Shown here piece by piece: positions 1 to 14,439 of a stretch of DNA of 64,000 bases. The stretch's first letter is position 1. Each line of letters begins with the position of its first letter. The notes below the pieces were generated by a model that saw only the letters and a list, made by a program, of their open reading frames with translations, ran no database searches and was not told the origin of the DNA. This stretch comes from Meandrina meandrites. Taxonomy: Eukaryota > Cnidaria > Anthozoa > Scleractinia > Meandrinidae. The position numbers and the translations under genes were made by a program. The stretch is taken from positions 31,525,598-31,589,597 of the forward strand of contig OY855903.1 of NCBI GenBank assembly GCA_963693305.1, written 5' to 3'.

Positions 1-840
1 GTCCCCGAGCTCAGATCATGAGAAAATCAATTTTTACGGCCGAATCGCAATTTTCATGAAATTGGGTGCTCACTGCCCAAATCGGCGCCAAAGCGGTCCC
101 GGAGCTCAGATCATGACAAAATCAATTTTTACGGCCGAATCGCAATTTTCATGAAATTGGGTGCTCACTGCCCAAATCGGCGCACAAGCGGTCCCCGAGC
201 TCAGATCATGAGAAAATCAATTTTTACGGCCGAATCGCAATTTTCATGAAATTGGGTGCTCACTGCCCAAATCGGCGCACAAGCGGTCCCCGAGCTCAGA
301 TCATGAGAAAATCAATTTTTACGGCCGAATCGCAATTTTCATGAAATTGGGTGCTAAATCTTCAAATCGGCGCACAAGCGGTCCCCGAGCTCAGATCATG
401 AGAAAATCAATTTTTACGGCCGAATCGCAATTTTCATGAAATTGGGTGCTCACTACCCAAATCGGCGCAAAAGCGGTCCACGAGCTCAGGTCATGAGAAA
501 ATCAATTTTTACGGCCGAATCGCAATTTTCATGAAATTGGGTGCTCACTGCCCAAATCGGCGCACAAACGGTCCCCGAGCTCAGATCATGAGAAAATCAA
601 TTTTTACGGCCGAATCGCAATTTTCATGAAATTGGGTGCTCACTGCCCAAATCGGCGCACAAACGGTCCCCGAGCTCAGATCATGAGAAAATCAATTTTT
701 ACGGCCGAATCGCAATTTTCATGAAATTGGGTGCTCACTGCCCAAATCGGCGCACAAGCGGTCCCCGAGCTCAGATCATGAGAAAATCAATTTTTACGGC
801 CGAATCGCAATTTTCATGAAATTGGGTGCTCACTGCCCAA

Positions 841-1695
841 ATCGGCGCACAAGCGGTCCCGGAGCTCATATCATGAGAAAATCAATTTTTACGGCCGAAT
901 CGCAATTTTAATGAAATTGGGTGCTGACTGCCCAAATCGGCGCACAAGCGGTCCCCGAGCTCAGATCATGAGAAAATCAATTTTTACGGCCGAATCGCAA
1001 TTTTCATGAAATTGGGTGCTCACTGCCCAAATCGGCGCACAAGCGGTCCCGGAGCTCATATCATGAGAAAATCAATTTTTACGACCGAATCGCAATTTTC
1101 ATGAAATTGGGTGCTCACTGCCCAAATCGGCGCACAAGCGGTCCCCGAGCTCAGATCATGAGAAAATCAATTTTTACGGCCGAATCGCAATTTTCATGAA
1201 ATTGGGTGCTGACTGCCAAAATCGGCGCAAAAGCGGTCTCCGAGCTCAGATCATGAGAAAATCAATTTTTACGGCCGAATCGCAATTTTCATGAAATTGG
1301 GTGCTCACTGCCCAAATCGGTGCACAAGCGGTCCCCGAGCTCAGATCATGAGAAAATCAATTTTTACGGCCGAATCGCAATTTTCATGAAATTGGGTGCT
1401 CACTGCCCAAATCGGCGCACAAGCGGTCCCGGAGCTCATATCATGAGAAAATCAATTTTTACGGCCGAATCGCAATTTTAATGAAATTGGGTGCTGACTG
1501 CCCAAATCGGCGCACAAGCGGTCCCCGAGCTCAGATCATGAGAAAATCAATTTTTACGGCCGAATCGCAATTTTCATGAAATTGGGTGCTCACTGCCCAA
1601 ATCGGCGCACAAGCGGTCCCGGAGCTCATATCATGAGAAAATCAATTTTTACGACCGAATCGCAATTTTCATGAAATTGGGTGCTCACTGCCCAA
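841..1695 (+). repeat. 570-bp (6-monomer) tandem duplication in left array
   Basis: A distinctive series of variants (ggagctcatatcatg, then caattttaatgaaattgg with gtgctgactgccc, then ttacgaccgaatcg) appears from about 861 and again about 1431. The spacing is 570 bp, or six monomers. This indicates local duplication of a monomer block. Exact borders cannot be fixed by eye. Confidence 0.7.
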
Positions 1696-4600
1696 ATCGG
1701 CGCACAAGCGGTCCCCGAGCTCAGATCATGAGAAAATCAATTTTTACGGCCGAATCGCAATTTTCATGAAATTGGGTGCTCACTGCCCAAATCGGCGCAC
1801 AAGCGGTCCCCGAGCTCAGATCATGAGAAAATCAATTTTTACGGCCGAATCGCAATTTTCATGAAATTGGGTGCTCACTGCCCAAATCGGCGCACAAGCG
1901 GTCCCCGAGCTCAGATCATGAGAAAATCAATTTTTACGGCCGAATCGCAATTTTCATGAAATTGGGTGCTAAATCTTCAAATCGGCGCACAAGCGGTCCC
2001 CGAGCTCAGATCATGAGAAAATAAATTTTTACGGCCGAATCGCAATTTTCATGAAATTGGGTGCTCACTACCCAAATCGGCGCAAAAGCGGTCCACGAGC
2101 TCAGGTCATGAGAAAATCAATTTTTACGGCCGAATCGCAATTTTCATGAAATTGGGTGCTGACTGCCAAAATCGGCGCACAAGCGGTCCCCGAGCTCAGA
2201 TCATGAGAAAATCAATTTTTACGGCCGAATCGAATTTCATGAAATTGGGTGCTCACTACCCAAATCGGTGCACAAGCGGTCCCCGAGCTCAGATCATGAG
2301 AAAATCAATTTTTACGGCCGAATCGCAATTTTCATGAAATTGGGTGCTCACTGTTCAAATCGGCGCACAAGCGGTCCCCGAGCTCAGATCATGAGAAAAT
2401 CAATTTTTACGGCCGAATCGCAATTTTCATGAAATTGGGTGCTCACTGCCCAAATCGGCGCCCAAGCGGTCCCGGAGCTCAGATCATGAGAAAATCAATT
2501 TTTACGGCCGAATCGCAATTTTCATGAAATTGGGTGCTCACTGTTCAAATCGGCGCACAAGCGGTCCCGGAGCTCAGATCATGAGAAAATCAATTTTTAC
2601 GGCCGAATCGCAATTTTCATGAAATTGGGTGCTCACTGTTCAAATCGGCGCACAAGCGGTCCCCGAGCTCAGATCATGAGAAAATCAATTTTTACGGCCG
2701 AATCGCAATTTTCATGAAATTGGGTGCTCACTGCCCAAATCGGCGCACAAACGGTCCCCGAGCTCAGATCATGAGAAAATCAATTTTTACGGCCGAATCG
2801 CAATTTTCATGAAATTGGGTGCTCACTGCCCAAATCGGCGCACAAGCGGTCCCCGAGCTCAGATCATGAGAAAATCAATTTTTACGGCCGAATCGCAATT
2901 TTCATGAAATTGGGTGCTAAATGTTCAAATCGGCGCACAAGCGGTCCCCGAGCTCAGATCATGAGAAAATCAATTTTTACGGCCGAATCGCAATTTTCAT
3001 GAAATTGGGTGCTCACTACCCAAATCGGCGCAAAAGCGGTCCCCGAGCTCAGGTCATGAGAAAATCAATTTTTACGGCCGAATCGCAATTTTCATGAAAT
3101 TGGGTGCTGACTGCCCAAATCGGCGCACAAGCGGTCCCCGAGCTCAGATCATGAGAAAATCAATTTTTACGGCCGAATCGTAATTTTCATGAAATTGGGT
3201 GCTCACTGCCCAAATCGGCGCACAAGCGGTCCCGGAGCTCAGATCATGAGAAAATCAATTTTTACGGCCGAATCGCAATTTTCATGAAATTGGGTGCTCA
3301 CTGCCCAAATCGGCGCAAAAGCGGTTCACGAGCTCAGGTCATGAGAAAATCAATTTTTACTGCCGAATCGCAATTTTCATGAAATTGGGTGCTGACTGCC
3401 AAAATCGGCGCACAAGCGGTCCCCGAGCTCAGATCATGAGAAAATCAATTTTTACGGCCGAATCGCAATTTTCATGAAATTGGGTGCTCACTACCCAAAT
3501 CGGTGCACAAGCGGTCCCCGAGCTCAGATCATGAGAAAATCAATTTTTACGGCCGAATCGCAATTTTCATGAAATTGGGTGCTCACTGTTCAAATCGGCG
3601 CACAAGCGGTCCCCGAGCTCAGATCATGAGAAAATCAATTTTTACGGCCGAATCGCAATTTTCATGAAATTGGGTGCTCACTGCGCAAATCGGCGCCCAA
3701 GCGGTCCCGGAGCTCAGATCATGAGAAAATCAATTTTTACGGCCGAATCGCAATTTTCATGAAATTGGGTGCTCACTGTTTAAATCGGCGCACAAGCGGT
3801 CCCCGAGCTCAGATCATGAGAAAATCAATTTTTACGGCCGAATCGCAATTTTCATGAAATTGGGTGCTCACTGTTCAAATCGGCGCACAAGCGGTCCCCG
3901 AGCTCAGATCATGAGAAAATCAATTTTTACGGCCGAATCGCAATTTTCATGAAATTTGGTGCTCACTGCCCAAATCGGCGCAAAAGCGGTCCCCGAGGTC
4001 AGGTCATGAGAAAATCAATTTTTACTGCCGAATCGCAATTTTCATGAAATTGGGTGCTGACTGCCAAAATCGGCGCACAAGCGGTCCCCGAGCTCAGATC
4101 ATGAGAAAATCAATTTTTACGGCCGAATCGCAATTTTTAATGAAATTGGGTGCTCACTGCCCAAATCGGCGCACAAGCGGTCCCAGAGCTCAGATCATGA
4201 GAAAATCAATTTTTTCGGCCGAATCGCAATTTTCATTAAATTGGGTGCTCACGGCCCAAATCGGCGAACAAGCGGTCCCCGAGCTGAGATCATGAGACAA
4301 TCAATTTTTACGGCCGAATCGCAATTTTCATGAAATTGGGTGCTCACTACCCAAATCGGCGCAAAAGCGGTCCACGAGCTCAGGTCATGAGAAAATCAAT
4401 TTTTACGGCCGAATCGCAATTTTCATGAAATTGGGTGCTGACTGCCCAAATCGGCGCACAAGCGGTCCCCGAGCTCAGATCATGAGAAAATCAATTTTTA
4501 CTGCCGAATCGCAATTTTCATGAAATTGCGTGCTGACTGCCAAAATCGGCGCACAAGCGGTCCCCGAGCTCAGATCATGAGAAAATCAATTTTTACGGCT

Positions 4601-6703
4601 GAATCGCAATTTTCATGAAATTGGGTGCTCACTGCCCAAATCGGCGCACAAGCGGTCCCCGAGCTCAGATCATGAGAAAATCAATTTTTACGGCCGAATC
4701 GAAATTTTCATGAAATTGGGTGCTCACTGCCCAAATCGGTGCACAAGCGGTCCCCGAGCTCAGATCATGAGAAAATCAATTTTTACTGCCGAATCGAAAT
4801 TTTCATGAAATTGGGTGCTCACTGCCCAAATCGGCGCACAAGCGGTCCCCGAGCTCAGATCATGAGAAAATCAATTTTTACTGCCGAATCGCAATTTTCA
4901 TGAAATTGGGTGCGGACTGCCAAAGTCGGCGCACAAGCGGTCCCCGAGCTCAGATCATGAGAAAATCAATTTTTACTCCCGAATCGCAATTTTCATGAAA
5001 TTGGGTGCTCACTGCCCAAATCGGCGCACAAGCGGTCCCCGAGCTCAGATCATGAGAAAATCAATTTTTACGCCCGAATCGCAATTTTCATGAAATTGGG
5101 TGCTCACTGCCCAAATCGGCGCACAAGCGGTCCCCGAGCTCAGATCATGAGAAAATCAATTTTTACGGCCGAATCGCAATTTTCATGAAATTGGGTGCTC
5201 ACTGTTCAAATCGGCGCACAAGCGGTCCCCGAGCTCAGATCATGAGAAAATCAATTTTTACGGCCGAATCGCAATTTTCATGAAATTGGGTGCTCACTGC
5301 CCAAATCGGCGCACAAGCGGTCCCGGAGCTCAGATCATGAGAAAATCAATTTTTACGGCCGAATCGCAATTTTAATGAAATTGGGTGCTGACTGCCCAAA
5401 TCGGCGCACAAGCGGTCCCCGAGCTCAGATCATGAGAAAATCAATTTTTACGGCCGAATCGCAATTTTCATGAAATTGGGTGCTCACTGCCCAAATCGGC
5501 GCACAAGCGGTCCCGGAGCTCATATCATGAGAAAATCAATTTTTACGACCGAATCGCAATTTTCATGAAATTGGGTGCTCACTGCCCAAATCGGCGCACA
5601 AGCGGTCCCCGAGCTCATATCATGAGAAAATCAATTTTTACGACCGAATCGCAATTTTCATGAAATTGGGTGCTCACTGCCCAAATCGGCGCACAAGCGG
5701 TCCCCGAGCTCAGATCATGAGAAAATCAATTTTTACGGCCGAATCGCAATTTTCATGAAATTGGGTTCTGACTGCCAAAATCGGCGCACAAGCGGTCTCC
5801 GAGCTCAGATCATGAGAAAATCAATTTTTACGGCCGAATCGCAATTTTCATGAAATTGGGTGCTCACTGCCCAAATCGGCGCACAAGCGGTCCCCGAGCT
5901 CAGATCATGAGAAAATCAATTTTTACGGCCGAATCGCAATTTTTGTGAATTTGGGTGCCCACTGTTCAAATCGGCGCACAAGCGGTCCCCGAGCTCAGAT
6001 CATGAGAAAATCAATTTTTACGGCCGAATCGCAATTTTCATGAAATTGGTGCTCACTGCCCAAATCGGCGCCCAGGCGGTCCCGGAACTCAGATCATGAG
6101 AAAATCAATTTTTACGGCCGAATCGCAATTTTCATGAAATTGGGTGCTCACTGCCCAAATCGGCGCACAAGCGGTCCCCGAGCTCAGATCATGAGAAAAT
6201 CAATTTTTACTGCCGAATCGCAATTTTCATGAAATTGGGTGCTGACTGCCAAAATTTGCGCACAAGCGGTCCCCGAGCTCAGATCATGAGAAAATTAATT
6301 TTTACGGCCGAATCGCAATTTTCATGAAATTGGGTGCTCACTGCCCAAATCGGCGAACAAGCGGTCCCCGAGCTCAGATGATGAGAAAATCAATTTTTAC
6401 GGCCGAATCGCAATTTTGATGAAATTGGGTGCTCACTACCCAAATCGGTGAACAAGCGGTCCCCGAGCTCAGATCATGAGAAAATCAATTTTTACTGCCG
6501 AATCGCAATTTTCATGAAATTGGGTGCTGACTGTCAAAATCGGCGCACAAGCGGTCCCCGAGCTCAGATCATGAGAAAATCAATTTTTACGGCCGAATCG
6601 CAATTTTCATGAAATTGGGTGCTCACTGCCCAAATCGGCGCAAAAGCGGTCCCCGAGCTCAGGTCATGAGAAAATCAATTTTTACTGCCGAATCGCAATT
6701 TTC

Positions 6704-8476
6704 ATGAAATTGGGTGCTGACTGCCAAAATCGGCGCACAAGCGGTCCCCGAGCTCAGATCATGAGAAAATCAATTTTTACGGCCGAATCGCAATTTTTTA
6801 AGAAATTGGGTGCTCACTGCCCAAATCGGCGCACAAGCGGTCCCAGAGCTCAGATCATGAGAAAATCAATTTTTTCGGCCGAATCGCAATTTTCATTAAA
6901 TTGGGTGCTCACGGCCCAAATCGGCGAACAAGCGGTCCCCGAGCTGAGATCATGAGACAATCAATTTTTACGGCCGAATCGCAATTTTCATGAAATTGGG
7001 ACCTCACGGCCCAAATCGGCGCACAAGTGGTCCCCGAGCTCAGAACATGAGAAAATCAATATTTACGGCCGAATCGCAATTTTCATGAAATTGGGTGCTG
7101 ACTGCCAAAATCGGCGCACAAGCGGTTCCCGAGCTCAGATCATGAGAAAATCAATTTTTACGGCCGAATCGCAATTTTCATGAAATTGGGTGCTCACTGC
7201 CCAAATCGGCGCACAAGCGGTCCCAGAGCTCAGATCATGAGAAAATCAATTTTTACGGCCGAATCGCAATTTTCATGAAATTGGGAGCTGAAGGCCCAAA
7301 TCGGCGCAGAAGCACTCCCCGAGGTCAGATCATGAGAAAATCAAATTTTACGGCCGAATCGCAATTTTCATGAAATTGCGTGCTCACTGCCCAAATCGGC
7401 GCACAAGCGGTCCCGGAGCTCAGATCATGAGAAAATCAATTTTTACGGCCCAGTCGCAATTTTCTTGAAATTGGGTGCTCACGGCCCTAATCGGCGCACA
7501 AGCGGTCCCCGAGCTCAGATCATGAGATAATCAATTTTTACGGCCGAATCGCAATTTTCATGAAATTAGGTCCTCACGGCCCAAATCGGTGCACAAGCGG
7601 TCCCCGAGCTGAGCTCATAAGAAAATAAATTTTTACGGCCGAATCGCAATTTTCATGAATTTGGGTGCTCACGGCCGAAATCGGCACACAAGCGGTCCCC
7701 GAGCTCAGATCATAGGAAAATCAATTTTTACGGTCGAATCGCAATTTTCATGAATTTGGGTGCTCACAGCCCAAATCGGCGCACAAGCGGTCCCCGAGCT
7801 CAGATCATGAGAAAATCAATTTTTACGGGCGAATCGCAATTTTCATGAAATTAGGTGCTCACGGCCCAAATCGGTGCACAAGCGGTCCCCGAGCTGAGCT
7901 CATGAGAAAATCAACTTTTACGGCCGAATCGCAATTTTCATGAATTTGGGTGCTCACGGCCGAAATCGGCACACAAGCGGTCCCCGAGCTCAGATCATAG
8001 GAAAATCAATTTTTACGGTCGAATCGCAATTTTCATGAATTTGGGTGCTCACAGCCCAAATCGGCGCACAAGCGGTCCCCGAGCTCAGATCATGAGAAAA
8101 TCAATTTTTACGGGCGAATCGCAGTTTTCATGAAATTGGGTGCTCACTGCCCAAATCGGCGCACAAGCGGTCCCCGAGCTCGGATCATAAGAAAATAAAT
8201 TTTTACGGCCGAATCGCAATTTTCATGAAATTGGGAGCTCACGGCCCAAATCAGCACACAAGCGGTCCCCGAGCTCAGATCATGAGAAAATCAATTTTTA
8301 CGGCCGAATCGCAATTTTTAATGAAATTGGGTGCTCACTGCCCAAATCGGCGCACAAGCGGTCCCAGAGCTCAGATCATGAGAAAATCAATTTTTTCGGC
8401 CGAATCGCAATTTTCATTAAATTGGGTGCTCACGGCCCAAATCGGCGAACAAGCGGTCCCCGAGCTGAGATCATGA
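6704..8476 (+). repeat. Repeated variant block in left array, about 16-monomer spacing
   Basis: The block at 6704-6955 recurs at 8225-8476 (offset 1521 bp, i.e. 16 monomers plus 1 bp). It is marked by caatttttt/aaga-type changes, tcaattttttcgg, ttcattaaattggg and ctgagatcatgagacaa. A related block starts at 4044, 28 monomers before 6704. Within this span a three-monomer (285-bp) block with cataggaaaatc and catgaatttggg variants is also duplicated, near 7600 and 7886. Confidence 0.7.
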
Positions 8477-10437
8477 GACAATCAATTTTTACGGCCGAAT
8501 CGCAATTTTCATGAAATTGGGACCTCACGGCCCAAATCGGCGCACAAGTGGTCCCCGAGCTCAGAACATGAGAAAATCAATATTTACGGCCGAATCGCAA
8601 TTTTCATGAAATTGGGTGCTTAAGTCCCAAATCGGCGCACAAGCGGTTCCCGAGCTCAGATCATGAGAAAATCAATTTTTACGGCCGAATCGCAATTTTC
8701 ATGAAATTGGGTGCTCACTGTTCAAATCGGCGCACAAGCGGTCCCCGAGCTCAGATCATGAGAAAATCAATTTTTTCGGCCGAATGGCAATTTTTATTAA
8801 ATTGGGTGCTCACGGCCCAAATCGGCGCACAAGCGGTCCCGGAGCTCAGATCATGAGAAAATCAATTTTTACGGCCCAGTCGCAATTTTCTTGAAATTGG
8901 GTGCTCACGGCCCTAATCGGCGCACAAACGGTCCCCGAGCTCAGATCATGAGAAAATCAATTTTTACGGCCGAATCGCAATTTTCATGAAATTGGGAGCT
9001 CAGGGCCCAAATCGGAAAACAAGCGGTCCCGAGCTCAGATCATGAGAAAATCAATTTTTACGGCCGAATCGCAATTTTCATGAAATTGGGAGCTGAAGGC
9101 CCAAATCGGCGCAGAAGCACTCCCCGAGGTCAGATCATGACAAAATCAATTTTTACGGCCGAATTGCAATTTTCATGAAATTGCGTGCTCACTGCCCAAA
9201 TCGGCGCACAAGCGGTCCCGGAGCTCAGATCATGAGAAAATCAATTTTTACGGCCCAGTCGCAATTTTCTTGAAATTGGGTGCTCACGGCCCTAATCGGT
9301 GCAGAAGCGGTCCCCGAGCTCAGATCATGAGAAAATCAATTTTTACGGTCGAATCGCAATTTTCATGAAATTGGGTGCTCACTGCCCAAATCGGCGCACA
9401 AGCGGTCCCGGAGCTCAGATCATGAGAAAATCAATTTTTACGGCCGAATCGCAATTTTCATGAAATTGGGAGCTCACGGCCCAAATCGGCGCACAAGCGG
9501 TCCCCGAGCTCAGATCATGAGAAAATCAAATTTTACGGCCGAATCGCAATTTTCATGAAATTGGGAGATTACGGCCCAAATCGGCCCACAAGCGGTCCCC
9601 GAGCTCAGATCATGAGAAAATCAATTTTTACGGCCCTGTCGCAATTTTCTTGAAATTGGGAGCTTACGGCCCAAATCGACTCACAAGCGGTCCCCGAGCT
9701 CAGATCACGAGAAAATCAAATTTTACGGCCGAATTGCAATTTTCATGAAATTGGGTGCTCACGGCCAAAATTGGCACACAAGCGGTCTTCGAGCTCAGAT
9801 CATGAGAAAATCAATTTTTACGGCCGAATCGCAATTTTCATGAAATTGGGAGCTCACGGCCCAAGTCGGCGCACAAGCGGTCCCCGAGCTCAGATCATGA
9901 GAAAATCAAATTTTACGGCCGAATCGCAATTTTCATGAAATTGGGAGATCACGGCCCAAATCGGCCCAGAAGCGGTCCCCGAGCTCAGATCATGAGAAAA
10001 TTAATTTTTACGGCCCAGTCGCAATTTTCTTGAAATTGGGAGCTTACGGCCCAAATCGACTCACAAGCGGTCCCCGAGCTCAGATCATGAGAAAATCAAA
10101 TTTTACGGCCGAATTGCAATTTTCATGAAATTGGCTGCTCACGGCCAAAACTGGCACACAAGCGGTCTTCGAGCTCAGATCATGAGAAAATCAATTTTTA
10201 CGGCCGAATCGCAATTTCCATGAAATTGGGAGCTCACGGCCCAAATCGGCCCACAAGCAGTCCCCGAGCTCAGATCATGAGAAAATCAAATTTTACGGCC
10301 GAATCGCATTTTTCATGAAATTGGGAGCTCACTGCCCAAATCGGCGCACAAGCGGTCCCCGAGCTTAGATCATGAGAAAATCAATTTTTACGGCCAAATC
10401 GCAATTTTCATGAAATTGGGTGCTCACTGCCCAAATC

Positions 10438-12717
10438 GGCACGCAAGCGGTCCCCGAGCTTAGATGATGAGAAAATCAATTTTTACGGCCGAGTCGCAAT
10501 TTTCATGAAATTGGGTGATCACGGCCCAAATCGGTGCACAAGCGGTCCCCGAGCTGAGCTCATGAGAAAATAAATTTTTACGGCCGAATCGCAATTTTCA
10601 TGAATTTGGGTGCTCACGGCCGAAATCGGCACATAAGCGGTCTCCGAGCTCAGATCATAGGAAAATCAATTTTTACGGTCGAATCGCAATTTTCATTAAA
10701 TTGGGTGCTCACTGCCCAAATCGGCGCACAAGCGGTCCCGGAGTTCAGATGATGAGAAAATCAATTTTTACGACCGAATCGCAATTTTCATTAAATTGGG
10801 AACTCACAGCCCAAATCGGCGCACAAGCGCTCCCCGAGCTCAGATCATGAGAAAATCAATTTTTACGGCCGAATCGCAGTTTTCATGAAATTGGGTGCTC
10901 ACTGCCCAAATCGGCGCACAAGCGGTCCCCGAGCTCAGATCATAAGAAAATCAATTTTTACGGCCGAATCGCAATTTTCATGAAATTGGGAGCTCACGGC
11001 CCAAATCAGCACACAAGCGGTCCCCGAGCTCAGATCATGAGAAAATCAATTTTTACGGCCGAATCGCAATTTTCATGAAATTGGGTGCTTACTGCCCAAA
11101 TCGGCGCACAAGCGGTCCCAGAGCTCAGATCATGAGAAAATCAATTTTTTCGGCCGAATCGCAATTTTCATTAAATTGGGTGCTCACGGCCCAAATCGGC
11201 GAACAAGCGGTCCCCGAGCTGAGATCATGCGAAAATCAATTTTTACGGCCGAATCGCAATTTTCATGAAATTGGGACCTCACGGCCCAAATCGGCGCACA
11301 AGTGGTCCCCGAGCTCAGAACATGAGAAAATCAATTTTTATGGCCGAATCGCAATTTTCATGAAATTGGGAGCTCACGGCCCAAATCGGCGCACAAGTGG
11401 TCCCCTAGCTCAGAACATGAGAAAATCAATTTTTACGGTCGAATCGCAATTTTCATGAAATTGGGTGCTCACTGCCCAAATCGGCGCACAAGCGGTCCCG
11501 GAGCTCAGATCATGAGAAAATCAATTTTTACGGCCGAATCGCAATTTTCATGAAATTGGGAGCTCACGGCCCAAATCGGCACGCAAGCGGTCCCCGAGCT
11601 TAGATGATGAGAAAATCAATTTTTACGGCCGAGTCGCAATTTTCATGAAATTGGGTGATCACGGCCCAAATCGGTGCACAAGCGGTCCCCGAGCTGAGCT
11701 CATGAGAAAATAAATTTTTACGGCCGAATCGCAATTTTCATGAATTTGGGTGCTCACGGGCGAAATCGGCACATAAGCGGTCTCCGAGCTCAGATCATAG
11801 GAAAATCAATTTTTACGGTCGAATCGCAATTTTCATTAAATTGGGTGCTCACTGCCCAAATCGGCGCACAAGCGGTCCCGGAGTTCAGATGATGAGAAAA
11901 TCAATTTTTACGACCGAATCGCAATTTTCATTAAATTGGGAACTCACAGCCCAAATCGGCGCACAAGCGCTCCCCGAGCTCAGATCATGAGAAAATCAAT
12001 TTTTACGGCCGAATCGCAGTTTTCATGAAATTGGGTGCTCACTGCCCAAATCGGCGCACAAGCGGTCCCCGAGCTCAGATCATAAGAAAATCAATTTTTA
12101 CGGCCGAATCGCAATTTTCATGAAATTGGGAGCTCACGGCCCAAATCAGCACACAAGCGGTCCCCGAGCTCAGATCATGAGAAAATCAATTTTTACGGCC
12201 GAATCGCAATTTTCATGAAATTGGGTGCTTACTGCCCAAATCGGCGCACAAGCGGTCCCAGAGCTCAGATCATGAGAAAATCAATTTTTTCGGCCGAATC
12301 GCAATTTTCATTAAATTGGGTGCTCACGGCCCAAATCGGCGAACAAGCGGTCCCCGAGCTGAGATCATGCGAAAATCAATTTTTACGGCCGAATCGCAAT
12401 TTTCATGAAATTGGGACCTCACGGCCCAAATCGGCGCACAAGTGGTCCCCGAGCTCAGAACATGAGAAAATCAATTTTTATGGCCGAATCGCAATTTTCA
12501 TGAAATTGGGAGCTCACGGCCCAAATCGGCGCACAAGTGGTCCCCTAGCTCAGAACATGAGAAAATCAATTTTTACGGTCGAATCGCAATTTTCATGAAA
12601 TTGGGTGCTCACTGCCCAAATCGGCGCACAAGCGGTCCCGGAGCTCAGATCATGAGAAAATCAATTTTTACGGCCGAATCGCAATTTTCATGAAATTGGG
12701 AGCTCACGGCCCAAATC
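10438..12717 (+). repeat. 1140-bp (12-monomer) tandem duplication, left array
   Basis: Two adjacent 12-monomer blocks, about 10438-11577 and 11578-12717, match monomer by monomer. Every private variant recurs at +1140 bp (for example acgcaagcgg, gagcttagatgatgag, acataagcgg, gcgctccccgag). By eye I saw one difference: ggcc versus gggc near 10620/11760. Part of the block (11075-11458 equivalent) recurs a third time from 13355 in more diverged form. The sequence after the second copy (12721-13150) instead resembles 9491-9920, 34 monomers earlier. Confidence 0.88.
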
Positions 12718-14439
12718 GGCGCACAAGCGGTCCCCGAGCTCAGATCATGAGAAAATCAAATTTTACGGCCGAATCGCAATTTTCATTAAATTGGGAGATC
12801 ACGGCCCAAATCGGCCCACAAGCGGTCCCCGAGCTCAGATCATGAGAAAATCAATTTTTACGGCCCTGTCGCAATTTTCTTGAAATTGGGAGCTTACGGC
12901 CCAAATCGACTCACAAGCGGTCCCCGAGCTCAGATCACGAGAAAATCAAATTTTACGGCCGAATTGGAATTTTCATGAAATTGGGTGCTCACGGCCAAAA
13001 TTGGCACACAAGCGGTCTTCGAGCTCAGATCATGAGAAAATCAATTTTTACGGCCGAATCGCAATTTTCATGAAATTGGGAGCTCACGGCCCAAGTCGGC
13101 GCACAAGCGGTCCCCGAGCTCAGATCATGAGAAAATCAAATTTTACGGCCGAATCGCAATTTTCATGAAATTGGGACCTCACGGCCTAAATCGGCGCACA
13201 AGTGGTCCCCGAGCTCAGAACATGAGAAAATCAATATTTACGGACGAATCGCAATTTTCATGAAATTGGGTGCTTAAGTCCCAAATCGGCGCACAAGCGG
13301 TTCCCGAGCTCAGATCATGAGAAAATCAATTTTTACGGCCGAATCGCAATTTTCATGAAATTGGGTGCTCACTTCCCAAATCGGCGCACAAGCGGTCCCA
13401 GAGCTCAGAACATGAGAAAATCAATTTTTTCGGCCGAATCGCAATTTTCATTAAATTGGGTGCTCACGGCCCAAATCGGCGCACAAGCGGTCCCCGAGCT
13501 GAGATCATGCGAAAATCAATTTTTACGGCCGAATAGCAATTTTCATGAAATTGGGACCTCATGGCCCAAATCGGCACACAAGTGGTCCCCGAGCTCAGAA
13601 CATGAGAAAATCAATTTTTACGGCCGAATCGCAATTTTCATGAAATTGGGTGCTTAAGTCCCAAATCGGCGCACAAGCGGTCCCGGAGCTCAGATCATGA
13701 GAAAATCAATTTTTACGGCCGAATCGCAATTTTCATGAAATTTGGAGCTCCCGGCCCAAATCGGAAAACAAGCGGTCCCCGAGCTCAGATCATGAGAAAA
13801 TCAATTTTTACGGCCGAATCGCAATTTTCATGAAATTGGGACCTCACGGCCCAAATCGGCGCTCAAGTGGTCCCCGAGCTCAGAACATGAGAAAATCAAT
13901 TTTTACGGCCGAATCGAAATTTTCATGAAATTGGGTGCTTAAGTCCCAAATCGGCGCACAAGCGGTTCGCGAGCTCAGATCATGAGAAAATCAATTTTTA
14001 CGGCCGAATCGCAATTTTCATGAAATTGAGTGCTCACGGCCCAAATCGGCGCACAAGCGGTCCCCGAGCTCAGATCATGACAAAATCAATTTTTACGGCC
14101 GAATCGCAATTTTCATGAAATTGGGTGCTCACTGCCCAAATCGGCGCACAAGCGGTCCCCGAGCTCAGATCATGAGAAAATCAATTTTTACGGCGGAATC
14201 GCAATTTTCATGAAATTGAGTGCTCACGGCCCAAATCGGCGCACAAGCGGTCGCCGAGCTCAGATCATGAGAAAATCAATTTTTACGGACGAATCGCAAT
14301 TTTCATGAAATTGGGTGCTCATTGCCCAAATCGGCGCACAAGCGGTCCCCGAGCTGGGATCATGAGAAAATCAATTTTTACGGCCGAATCGCAATTTTCA
14401 TGAAATTGGGTGCTCACTTCCGAAATCGGCGCACAAGCG

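Larger units (their letters stand above)
1..14439 (+). repeat. 95-bp satellite array, left arm (about 152 monomers)
   Basis: Head-to-tail copies of a 95-bp unit; I set the monomer start at gtccccgagctcagatcatg. Each standard unit contains a SacI-type GAGCTC, an EagI-type CGGCCG and two TCATGA hexamers, so digestion should give a 95-bp ladder. Copies in roughly the first 6 kb are close to one consensus (cactgccc variants). From about 6.9 kb onward many carry cacggccc, gggagctcac or gggacctcac variants and are clearly more diverged. Small indels occur: a 2-bp loss near 2230, 1-bp gains near 4136 and 6796, and 1-bp losses near 6049 and 9030. The array starts before the window and ends at 14439 at the last base of a monomer, where a SINE-like repeat begins. 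Open frames inside it follow the repeat and are not genes. Confidence 0.98.

Noticed and set aside
1..14439. Open frames of 62-127 codons in the left array
   Set aside because: They are translations of the 95-bp unit, which cycles through three frames every 285 bp. They recur wherever a stop is lost by a variant, and have no start context, domain or codon signal.
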